From Chrysochromulina parva (lineage: Eukaryota; Haptophyta; Prymnesiales; Chrysochromulinaceae), in the NCBI GenBank assembly GCA_002887195.1, contig PJAB01000978.1, positions 1 through 18,503 of the forward strand: a DNA stretch of 18,503 nt, read 5' to 3'. The notes under the pieces were generated by a model. The model was not told the origin of the DNA, made no database searches, and worked only from the letters and a program-made list of their open reading frames with translations. Shown here one piece after another: positions 7,857 to 16,308 of the stretch. The translations under genes and the position numbers were made by a program. Every line of letters begins with the position of its first letter. Within the stretch, counting starts at the first letter, position 1.

Positions 7857-9302
7857 TCACACGTGACACGACCACAGAGGGGCAAAGGAGGACTTCACGG
7901 GCCGCTCACTCGCACCACTCGAGGCAGACCACTGCGCGCCCAGGTACTCGACGAACGCGTCGCCAAGCCCGCCGACCCAACGCAAAGCGAGCAGAAAGTT
8001 GTAGTAGAGCGCATCATCGAGAGAACACACGCGCCATACCTTGTCTATTCTGAGGCAGCGCTCAAAGTCCATGTGACGCTGCGCCGCTGTGAACGCCCTA
8101 GTGTCGAAGGCGATGGAGGGCGTCGATGCCTGGAAGCCGAGGAACACGAGCGCGAGGAGGAGGGGTATTGCAAGGAGGGACAGCAACGCAGCGAGAAACA
8201 TCACGCAGAGCGAGTGCAAGTTGGATCGCGTGCTCCCGGCGTCGTCCATCTGAGCCGGCCGCAAAGCGCGCTCCAGCACTTCAAACTGCGCTTTAAGATC
8301 AGCCACCTCAACTTCCCAAGGACTCGGGGGCGACTGCTCGAGGGGCGGGCGAGGCGGTGGGTGGGATGGGGGGGGGAAGACCTCCGAGAATACGAATCCT
8401 GATGCACGTGCCTCAGTCGGGGGCGTGAACGCGAGCTTCTCATCGAGGATGGGCGATTTTCTCTCCATCGGAGCGCTCGTACTTGCCGAGAGCTTCCACA
8501 GCCGACGCAGCCGGGCTGCCTCCATCTCGTGCTCAAGGGATGCGCGCCTGAACTCGAACTCGGCATCTTCCGCCTCCCAAGACGCCCGTGACGACGCCTG
8601 AGCCGAGGCCTGCTCGGGCGAAGGGAAGCACTCGAGGGCGCGTCCTACGTTCTCGTCGGGGGGCGTCGCTGCCGCAACCACCACGTCCAAGAACCTTGAG
8701 AATGAGTCTGCCCTCTGGAGAGCCTCGAGGCCCGGAAGAGCTGATGAGCGAGCTGGCGTCGGGCGCATGGGTGAAGGACGCGCGATGCTCGGCGCTGAAT
8801 GGTGGCGCTTGAGCTTCTTCTCGTCCTCTTCTCTATACAGCTCGGCGGACACGCGCGCCGTGTGCACGTTCTCGAAGGTCTCGAGGATGGAGCGCACGTC
8901 CTCGGGCTTCTTGGCCGCGTGCACATCAGCGCGCAGGTCGCTGATCGCCGACTCAACTATAGGCTCTCCAAGGCGCAAGAGGCCATCCGCGCGGGCAAGG
9001 ATCTCGGCTTCGCGGCGCATCTTCTCCGCCGCGCGCGACTCCTCCGCTCCACGGCGCGCCTGCTCACCAAGCTGCTCGCACAGCATGCTAGCCTCCTTGG
9101 ACAACGGCGTGACCTCCGCGTTTCCTATTCGCACTTGCGCAAATGCGTGTGCGCTGATCGCTCTCTTGAGCGCCGCCAGCCGCACACTCGGCGCTTCCTT
9201 CGAGCTCCTGCTGGCAACCATCGCCGCCCTGAGCGAAACCTCGGCCGACCATCCAGGCTGCTCGTCGGTCATGTCATGACTCGATCGACGCGACCTTGAC
9301 AT
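7857..9302 (-). CDS. Hypothetical coiled-coil protein with one C-terminal membrane span
   Basis: 481 residues from a true ATG (9302-9300, G at -3); an alternative in-frame Met lies at residue 11. I do not recognise a family. Visible: Ala/Arg/Glu-rich helical stretches (about 75-110 and 145-168, and 240-272) likely to form coiled coils; Ser/Pro-rich basic segments (168-190, RHHSAPSIARPSPMRP) and a proline-rich tract (309-328) that look disordered; a strong hydrophobic span at 363-390 (LHSLCVMFLAALLSLLAIPL and on); then about 90 residues with four Cys, probably lumenal. The arrangement is that of a cytosolic coiled-coil tether or Golgi/ER organiser, but this is only topology. It shares a 200-bp divergent promoter region with the kinesin gene, so co-expression is plausible. 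Confidence 0.6.
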   Translation of the reverse strand: MSRSRRSSHDMTDEQPGWSAEVSLRAAMVASRSSKEAPSVRLAALKRAISAHAFAQVRIGNAEVTPLSKEASMLCEQLGEQARRGAEESRAAEKMRREAEILARADGLLRLGEPIVESAISDLRADVHAAKKPEDVRSILETFENVHTARVSAELYREEDEKKLKRHHSAPSIARPSPMRPTPARSSALPGLEALQRADSFSRFLDVVVAAATPPDENVGRALECFPSPEQASAQASSRASWEAEDAEFEFRRASLEHEMEAARLRRLWKLSASTSAPMERKSPILDEKLAFTPPTEARASGFVFSEVFPPPSHPPPRPPLEQSPPSPWEVEVADLKAQFEVLERALRPAQMDDAGSTRSNLHSLCVMFLAALLSLLAIPLLLALVFLGFQASTPSIAFDTRAFTAAQRHMDFERCLRIDKVWRVCSLDDALYYNFLLALRWVGGLGDAFVEYLGAQWSASSGASERPVKSSFAPLWSCHV

Positions 9303-9502
9303 TGCCCCTCGGCCCTGTGCATTGAAATCAGATTCCTAACATGTAACCGCGTGGCATGCATTTTTCGAATGAAGAGTGGTGGGTGTTTTAGTCGGCGTGT
9401 TGAGCACAGAACAGCAATGCCTTCTTTCTCGCGACGGCGCCGTCTCGGCGTGGCGGGTAATTCACATCGCGATTTTTGAAGGCCACTCACGAGGCTTTTA
9501 TC
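9303..9502. promoter_or_regulatory. Bidirectional promoter region (200 bp)
   Basis: The ATG of the coiled-coil gene (- strand, 9302) and the ATG of the kinesin gene (+ strand, 9503) are separated by only 200 bp, so both promoters and 5' UTRs must share this segment. It contains a 12-bp perfect palindrome gacggcgccgtc (9433-9444) and T-rich stretches. There is no clear TATA box. Confidence 0.6.
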
Positions 9503-12500
9503 ATGCTATTGCGCTCCGCGCCCGCAACGCCCACCTCCACGCGAGTCGACCGGCATGCGCGGAGCGGACGCCACACCCCGCGAGCCCTCGCTGCTGCGCT
9601 TAATCCCAGTTGCGGCAGTGGCACGGCGACTCCTCTCAAGCCGGAAAGGAGCCAGCGAGATGACGTCCAGGTGGTCGTGCGCGTGCGGCCCGCCACGGAT
9701 GGCGGCGGATGCGTGGTCGTGCACAGCGACGAGCGCTCGCTATCCATACGCCTTCCAAGTGCGCCCGGCCCCATGGGCAAAAGTCGTAGCTACACATTCG
9801 ACCAGGCCTTCGATCCGGCGACGACGCAGGCCGAGGTCTTCGAGGTGGTGGGCGCGCCGCTGGTCGACTCGGTGCTCGACGGCTTCAATGCGACGATATT
9901 TGCGTACGGGCAGACGGGAAGTGGCAAGACGTACACGATGCACGGCGGCGACTCGCAGCACGGCTCGCACGGCCTGATGCTGCGCGCCGTCGAGGCACTC
10001 TTCGAGGGCATGGAGCGGCGCGCTCCCGATGTGAGCTTCCGTGCGTCGTGCACGTACATGCAGATCTACAACGAGGTGTGCACGGACTGCCTCGCGCCCG
10101 TGTCGACCTCTCTTCCAGGCGCCATGGCCCCGCCGCTGCGTGTGCGCGAGGACGGCGCACGCGTGCACGTCGAGGGGCTGCGCCGCGCGCCGCTCGAGGG
10201 CCTGGCGGACGCGGAGCGTCTGCTTGCCTTGGGTGCGGCGCACCGGACGGTGGGCGCGACGAGCACGAACGCGGCATCGTCGCGCTCGCACGCCATCTTC
10301 AGCGTGAGCCTCGCCGCTGAGCTCCGCGGCGCCGATGGTCTCGTGCGCGAGCGGCTCACATCGCTGCATCTCGTCGATCTCGCCGGATCTGAGCGCCAAA
10401 AGTCCACAGACGCGACGGGCGTGCGGCTCAAGGAGGCGTGCTCGATCAACAAGAGCCTCTCGGCGCTGGGGAACGTGATCAACGCGCTCTCGTGTGCAGG
10501 CCCACGCTACGTGCCTTACCGCGACTCGAAGCTCACCCTTCTCCTCCGTGACTCGCTCGGTGGCGGCGCTCGCACGGCCATCATCGCGACAGTGAGCCCT
10601 CATGAACGCCACCACTCGGAGACGCTGTCGACGCTGCAGTTTGCGCAGCGCGCGAAGCTCGTGATCAACGCCGTCGCGCCCGCGGCCGTCACAGTCATCG
10701 ACGAGCCGCCACTGCCCCCGCCTCCACGAGCGCTCGCTTTCCCTGGTGGTGGCGGTTACGACCCGATGACCTCCACTCTCCCAGTGCATGCGTACTCTGC
10801 TCCGCCGCACCACGCCCAACACCACGCCCAGTGGCTGGCGAGTGGCTTGCCCACCACGCTCGATGCCTACCAGCACGCGGCACTGCGCTCGATGGCACAG
10901 GCGGCGGCGGAGCGTATGCTAAGGCAGCCGCATGGACCGTCGCTTGGACAGGTGTCGGGTGCGGGCCCGCCATCACCCATTGCCGTCGCTTGCTCCCCTA
11001 ACCAGGGTGCGGTGGCAGCCGCACGCGCGGCGGCCGAGGCGCGAGCGGCCATTGCGGAGGACGCGGCGGCCGTGCGGGATGCCGTGCGACAGAGCGCGGC
11101 CGTGGCAGAGGCGGTGGCGGTGATGCGAGAAGCAGTGCGACAGAGCACGGCGACCGAGCGATTGGCGCGCGTGAAGGTGGCGACCGCAGCGGAGGAGGCT
11201 GCAGCCGTGCGGTCAGCTGTGCGCCAGAGCGTCCACCGCGCGATCGAGACGGCGGTCGCGATGTCGGTAGGCCGGATCGCCCGTGACGAAGCTGAGGCCG
11301 AGGCCGCCCAGAGGCACGCACGACTCCAGGCGAGGGCAGATGTGGAGAAGGCCGAGACCGCGGCGGAGGCGGCGCGGATGTCGGTAGAGGCGGCGCGCAT
11401 GGCCAAGCAGATTGAGCGGCTCAACGCGCAGTTGGGCTCGCTGCGCGAGCAGAATGAGGCGCTGCAGACGGCCAATGAGCTCGCCGAGATGCGAACGAGA
11501 TCGGAGTTGATGGAGGCCACCGAGGCGGCGGCCGAGTTGAAGGACCTGCTCGACGAGGCGCGCGCGGCGGAGACGGCGGCGCTCGCGGCGGCGGAGGCGG
11601 CGGAGGCGGCGGAGGCGGCGCGTCTCGCGGCGGCGGCGGAGCAATCGCGTGCGCTGGCGTCCGAGATGGGCGCGTGGCGGCAGCAGGCGGAGGAGAGGGA
11701 GCAGCAGATTCAGGCGGCCGAGGCCGAGGTTGCGAAAGTCACGGCCGAAGCCAAAGAGGCCGCAAGGGCGGCCGCGGAGGCGGTGGAGGCCGCGAGGGCT
11801 GAGGCGGCGGCGCGCGCGGAGGCCGAGGCGGCGGCGCAGGTGGTTATGGACCGGCTGGCGGCCGCGGAGGCGTCGAAGACGAGTGCAGCCATTGCCGCCG
11901 CAGCGAGGGAGGCGGAGCACGTGGCGGCGGCGGCGGCGCGCGTGGCCGAGCTCGAGGGCTGGGTAGCAGAGCTCAAGACTGCGCTCGAATCGGAGGGGAC
12001 GGCGCAGGCCCGCGCACTCGAGGACGCTCGTGCGGCGCTGAAGGATGCAGAGTCGCGTGCGAGGCAGGCCGAGGCGCGCGACGCGACGCTCGCCGAGCGT
12101 ACCGCCCAGGCCGAGGCGGCGCAGGCGGCCGCGGCGGCACAGGCGGGGCGGGCCGAGGTGCAGGCGGCGGAGGCGCGTGCGGCGCTCAGGGACGCGCTCG
12201 CTCAGGGAGCGAGTACAGCCGAGGCCACGCAGAACGCGGCAGCTGAAGAGGCTCAGCTGGAGCGCAAGTCGATCGTCGCGATCCTCAGCACCGAACTCAC
12301 GGAGGTGGAGGGGCTGTTCACAGGCGCACGCTCCGAGGCGCTCGCGGCACAGCGTGCGGCGTGCCATGCCCTCGCGGCGGCACAGCGGGCGGCGGCGCAC
12401 CGGGACGCCGAGGCTCGCGAGCTCGAGGAGCGACGGGCGCAGGAGCGCGAGCGTCTGCAGGCCGAGTGTGACATGCTTCGTGTGAAACTCACATGCCATG

Positions 12501-13343
12501 TACCCGCGGCGCTCACCACGGTGCCGGCCGCTGCGCTTGCCGGGCCGCCGCCCGTGCTGCTCCCTCCGCCTCCGCCGCCGCTCGTGTTCCCCGCCGCGCC
12601 GCTCGTGCGTGCGTCGCCCGCGCCGGCGACCGGCCCGCGGATCGGGCGCCAAGGCAGTCGGCAATCGGCGCCCGTCATCTCGCGTGTGCTCGAGCTCGGG
12701 CGCCTAGGTGTGCCCGTGAGCGAAATCGATGCGGCGCTCAGCCGCGAGGGGTTTTCCACTTCCACAGGCTCGCCCTGGCCCGCGCGCAACGACGGGCGTG
12801 TCGTGGTGCGGCTGCTGCTGCGTCATGGGCTCGAGCCATGCGCGGACTCCCGAGCGATCGAAGCGTATGCCAAGGCCTACCGCGCCAAGCTGGGCGCCGT
12901 GGCGGGCGGCGCGGAGGGGGCGGGCGTGGCTGGCAGGCGGTCTGGTGGGGTGGCCTCGCAAGTTGACGAGAACGACGTCGACGCTGAGAAGGAGCAGCGT
13001 GCACCGTCAAACCGAGCCGATGTGGCCGGAGGAGTGCCCTTGGGAGTCCAGCTGACCAGTGGAGGCTGTGAACAGCGCTGCGTCGAGGGTGGGCGTGAGC
13101 TGCAGTGGGAAAGCTCGAGAGCCAGCAGCAGCAGCAGCAGGAGCAGCAGCGGGAGCAGCAGCAGCGGGAGCAGCAGCGGCAGCCTCGGAAGTAGCGTGGG
13201 GGAGAGCGCTGATCTGTGTGATGGCGCCGCCGATGGTGCCGATGGTGCCGCTGACGAGGCCGACGAGATGGGGTCGGAGGGCGTTGGCGAGACCGATGCT
13301 ACTGCGACGCTCGGCTGGCGAGCGGGCGCCGAAGATAAGTGCA

Positions 13344-13383
<40 letters not shown>

Positions 13384-13933
13384 CGAGGGCGAGGGCGAGG
13401 GCGAGGGCGAGGGCGAGGGCGAGGGCGAGGGCGAGGGCGAGGGCGAGGGCGAGGGCGAGGGCGAGGGCGAGGGCGAGGGCGAGGATATGAACGACGAGAA
13501 GAAGGACGAGGGCCACGAGAAGGATTCAGAGAAGGATGAGTGCGACGCGATTGTGGTGAGCACGGGCGAGCCGGCTCCACCGGTGCGCTCACGGCTCATC
13601 AAGGGGGCCAGCACCGAATGCGATCGGCGTCGGCTCGGGACTCGCCTTGCCCGCATCCCCCCCCGGCGCCGGCGCGCTACGCGCGACCCCGAGTCCGCGC
13701 CCATCGCGTCGCCGTCCCGTGAGCCGACCGAGCCACCATGGACTAGCTATGCGGAGGCGCGCACGACCGTTGGGCGCCGTGTCAGGCTCTACTGGGGAGG
13801 CGACCACAAGTGGTACGCGGGGCGTATTGTGCTCGTGCACCCCACGTCGCGCCAGGTCTTCATCAAGTATGATGACCACGACGAGCGATGGCACGCGATG
13901 TGGGAGGAGCGCTGGGAGTACGTGGACGTCTAA
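9503..13933 (+). CDS. Kinesin with N-terminal motor and C-terminal Tudor-like domain
   Basis: 1477 residues from the ATG at 9503; the frame is open upstream but has no earlier ATG. The motor spans about residues 53-390: P-loop GQTGSGKT (136-143), switch I NAASSRSH (256-263), switch II DLAGSE (292-297), and YRDSKLTLLLRDSLGG. The motor end ETLSTLQFAQRAKLV resembles kinesin-12 (KIF15-like), a tentative class. All nucleotide-binding motifs are intact, so it should be an active plus-end-type microtubule motor. A long Ala/Glu/Arg coiled coil (about 510-1000) suggests dimerisation. Then come a PPPPPP tract (about 1005-1035), a helical segment like a recombinase helix-turn-helix (about 1055-1112), Ser- and acidic low-complexity tracts with 19 EG units (about 1289-1326), a basic stretch, and a Tudor/Agenet-like end (about 1414-1476: RRVRLYWGGDHKWYAGRI ... 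VFIKYDDHDERWHAMWEERW). It is divergent from the coiled-coil gene; the RBR gene follows at 141 bp. Confidence 0.92.
13123..13183 (+). repeat. AGC-rich trinucleotide tract (poly-Ser) in kinesin
   Basis: Interrupted (agc)n with ggg/agg breaks encodes a SSSSRSSSGSSSSGSSSGS stretch in the disordered tail. It is a slippage-prone low-complexity tract. Confidence 0.85.
13367..13480 (+). repeat. Perfect (GAGGGC)19 hexanucleotide array, coding
   Basis: Nineteen uninterrupted copies of gagggc, preceded by gaggac units, encode (EG)19 in the kinesin tail. The strand is purine-rich (G and A except one C per unit). Perfect identity over 114 bp points to recent slippage; the length may vary between alleles or be mis-assembled. 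Confidence 0.95.
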
Positions 13934-13965
13934 ATGTACGTAGACGTCTAAATGTACGTGGACGT
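13919..13965 (+). repeat. 18-bp tandem repeat across the kinesin stop codon
   Basis: tacgtggacgtctaaatg (13919-13936) is followed by tacgtagacgtctaaatg (13937-13954) and a partial third unit. The first unit encodes the final YVDV and the stop codon; the second repeats the same in-frame stop. Confidence 0.88.
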
Positions 13966-14007
13966 GTACGTGGAGGGCGAGACCACAAGGGTCAGCTTCA
14001 AACGGCA

Positions 14008-14018
14008 AATAAAATAAA
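14008..14018 (+). terminator. Candidate polyadenylation signal (two overlapping AATAAA)
   Basis: aataaaataaa contains two overlapping AATAAA hexamers about 75 nt after the kinesin stop and about 57 nt before the RBR ATG. It is the only AT-rich patch in this short spacer. Whether this lineage uses AATAAA is not known from the sequence. Confidence 0.4.
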
Positions 14019-14074
14019 CAGTGGCTGTGAACTCCCATCCATGGCGCTCGCGAACTTTATAGAAGCAAGCGGGT

Positions 14075-15792
14075 ATGACGAGCGTGCCTGTCCCCGCTCG
14101 CAGCGCCACAAGCGAGTCCCAGCTGTCGATGAGCCACTACACTAGCGACGACTACATGGACGATGGCGGCGACGCCTTTGGCGGCGACGACATCGACACC
14201 GTAGCCGCAGCGGAGCCGGAGGCGGTCGTGCTCTCCGGGCTGGACGTGGCCCGGGAGCAAGAGCAGCAGATCTCAAACATCGCCTCGCTCTTCGAGTGCT
14301 CCAAGCTGGATGCAAGCATCATGCTGAGGAAGTTTGCCTGGCGTACCGAACGCCTTATCGAGCGCTTCTTTGAGGACCCGGCGGCCGTGCGGAGCGAGGC
14401 GGGGCTGCGAGAGCCGGAGAGCCCGTCCAAGCGACACCGGCGTGCCGACGAGCAGTCGTCGTCCGACGGCGCCGGCGCGGCCGAAGACTGGGCATGCAGC
14501 GTGTGCTTCTGCCCGGCGCCTCGCGACGCGCGCTCTGCTCTGCGATGCGGCCACGTCTTCTGCAACGACTGCTGGGGCAACCATTTACGCGTCCAAGTGA
14601 ACGAAGGAAACGCCGACAAGGTGCACTGCATGGCCGAGGGCTGCTCCGTGCTCGTCGAGCCGCACCTCGCGCAGGTGCTGCTAGATGCTGAGGCGTACGC
14701 CAAGTTTGCGCGATTCGCGCAGAAGCAGTTCGTCGATGATAACCCGTACATGAAGTGGTGTCCGGCGGTCGGGTGCGAGAAGGTGATCAAGGTGTCGGAC
14801 ATTGGCTCATGCTCAGAGACGGCATGCACGTGCGGCATGATCTTCTGCTTCGCATGCTCGCGCGAGGCCCACTTCCCGCTCTCCTGTGCGACCCTCACCC
14901 GCTGGGAGGATAAGGAAGCATCCGACTCGTCGACAGGGCAGTGGTTCCAGGCGCACGCGAAGCGCTGCCGCAAGTGTCACTCCTTCATTGAGAAGAATGG
15001 CGGATGCAATTGGATGCGCTGCCGCTGCGGGCACGAGTTCTGCTACTTCTGCTTCTCGACGGACCACTCGCACCACAACCAGCCATGCAACGCGCCGCCG
15101 CCGCCCGAGGCCAGCGGCGCGCAGACAGACCTTGAGTACTACATGCACTATTTCGACCGATGGACGGGCCATCGCAAGTCACAGGAGTTGGAGGAGCAGC
15201 TGCGGTGCGACGCCGAGAAGAAGATGGAGGAGATGACGGGCAGATTCGGGATGCGTGTCGAAGTGGAGTACCTGCGCGACGCCGTCGAGACACTCATCCT
15301 GTGCCGTCGGCTGCTCAAGAACACGTACGCCTGATGACGCCTGATGGCCCCTCTGGTGGCCTACCGTATCGCCAACCTGAATGGCCGCTGATGGCCATTA
15401 ATCGCCTCTGATGGCCTCTGATAGCCGCTGATGGCCTCTGATGGCCTCCCAGGTACCCATTCGCCTTCTACATGCCGCGCACGAACCAGAAGTTCATCTT
15501 TCAGGAAATGCAGGGTCGACTCGAAAGTAGCACCGAAAAGCTCGCAGGGCTCCTCGAGGCGGAGGGCGAGCCTAACCGGCAGGCAGTGATTAACACGCGT
15601 GCGGACGCGAAGAAGCAGCTGGACAACATGCGAGAGCTCCTCGAATCCAAGGGCGAGCCGGACACGTGGACCGACTCGTGTGTACAGGCTGTTACGCTGT
15701 CAGTCAGTCAGTCAGTTTCGTCGCGGTCCCCCCGCGCTCACCACGGTCAGGCCCAGGCCGATGAAGCGAGCGCGATCTCGTCGCACATTTAG
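14075..15792 (+). CDS. Ariadne-type RBR E3 ubiquitin ligase, two exons
   Basis: Exons 14075-15324 and 15453-15792 join to 529 residues. It transfers ubiquitin from an E2 through a RING2 cysteine. Order: acidic N-terminus; UBA-like region (about 60-103, ILRKFAWRTERLIERFFEDP-like, as in Ariadne); RING1 starting CSVCF (141) with CGHVFCNDCW; IBR (about 210-270, MKWCPAVGCEKVI ... CTCGMIFCFAC); RING2 (298-338) CRKCHSFIEKNGGCNWMRC with catalytic Cys at 311; then the Ariadne domain (YYMHYFDRW, ..., NTYPFAFYMPRTNQKFIFQE). Trp replaces the His usually found two residues after the catalytic Cys. Exon 2 restores the Ariadne YVFAFYL-like block. The last ~30 residues are Ser/Gln-rich after a GTCA microsatellite and may not be correct if another intron exists. 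An alternative Met lies at residue 19. Confidence 0.9.
15325..15452 (+). other. RBR gene intron (128 nt, GT-AG)
   Basis: Exon 1 ends AAG AAC AC, the intron runs gtacgcctg...cctcccag, and exon 2 begins G TAC CCA TTC. Splicing gives NTYPFAFYMPRTNQKFIFQ, matching the conserved TYVFAFYLKKNNQSIIFE region of animal Ariadne proteins; unspliced, the frame stops at 15334. Confidence 0.9.
15334..15449 (+). repeat. Decamer-type tandem repeat filling the RBR intron
   Basis: Variants of the 10-mer ctgatggcct make up most of the intron, clearest at 15405-15449 where ctctgatggc, ctctgatagc, cgctgatggc and ctctgatggc follow one another. Confidence 0.8.
15699..15716 (+). repeat. GTCA tetranucleotide microsatellite
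   Basis: gtcagtcagtcagtcagt, 4.5 units, lies in the predicted last exon of the RBR gene and encodes the SVSQSV segment. The end of the reading frame beyond this point has no family support. Confidence 0.8.
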
Positions 15793-15818
15793 CGTAGACT
15801 ACTGAAGGTCCTGTAAAG

Positions 15819-15992
15819 TTAACCTTAACCCTAGTCAAAAGTCAAGTCACATTTCCGCCCAGACTCCCGTCCTCCCCTGCTGGCTACCGGAGCGACCGAT
15901 TCGATAGGCTTCCGTATGGTTGATGTCTGTTGTCGACTGTTTATGTATAGACTTGACTTGACTTGACTTGACTAACCCTAGAACCCTAACCC
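15819..15992. repeat. Degenerate interstitial telomere-like repeats (CCCTAA)
   Basis: ttaaccttaaccctag at 15819-15834 and taaccctagaaccctaaccc at 15973-15992 contain several TTAGGG-type units (C-rich strand on +). They flank the ACTTG tract. The copies are few and imperfect, so this is not an active telomere. Confidence 0.6.
15943..15972. repeat. ACTTG tandem repeat; right arm of dispersed inverted repeat
   Basis: atgtatag is followed by four acttg units and ac. The reverse complement of 15943-15968 matches 4886-4911 at 25 of 26 positions. Confidence 0.78.
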
Positions 15993-16308
15993 TTGACGAA
16001 CTGTAGTTATACATGGCGGTTTACCCCGGGGCGACCCAGGTACTGTCAGCAGGCCAAAGGCTTTCACATCCAGATTATACCAGAAGGGCTGTGCGGCTCG
16101 AACGAAGCCGCTGTAAGGCAAGGAGTTAACAGCACAATTTTGATCACCCTTCACAGCGATGTCAAAATATGAGATTTATTGGCAACGAGTCCCGTTAAGA
16201 GTTGTTTTTCACACTAGTCTCCACGGGACCTGTGGCTGTGCGTCTTGCCGAGATGGCAATTTAACGTAACGTGAACGTTTTTCACACTCGTTTTTAGTGC
16301 TCTGCGGA

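Larger units (their letters stand above)
15793..16308. other. Intergenic region with telomere-like and ACTTG repeats
   Basis: About 515 bp between the RBR stop and the LPA1-like ATG. It is less GC-rich than its surroundings, carries the repeats listed separately, and has no credible open frame. Its 3' part, with T-runs such as gtttttcacac twice (near 16203 and 16277), probably contains the promoter of the LPA1-like gene. Confidence 0.55.

Noticed and set aside
9423..9445. E2F-like site (tttctcgcg) in the kinesin promoter
   Set aside because: It departs from the TTTSSCGC consensus at one core position, and one near match in GC-rich DNA is not significant.
11213..12664. Long - strand open frame of 483 codons opposite the kinesin coiled coil
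   Set aside because: It is Arg/Leu-rich low complexity, the expected antisense of GCG/GAG-rich coiled-coil codons. The + strand frame continues from an unmistakable kinesin motor.
12877..13704. - strand frame with a long Ser-Pro repeat (and another with Leu-Ala repeat)
   Set aside because: These are the reverse readings of the (GAGGGC)19 array in other frames, with no independent support.
15681..15714. Possible second RBR intron (gtacaggct ... gtcag)
   Set aside because: It would be only about 34 nt, shorter than the other introns here, and the sequence after it does not restore any conserved Ariadne block. The real end of the gene remains uncertain.
16094..16110. tRNA T-arm-like stem-loop (5-bp stem, 7-nt loop)
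   Set aside because: The loop lacks the TTCRA pattern on either strand and no matching D-arm, anticodon arm or acceptor stem is found around it.
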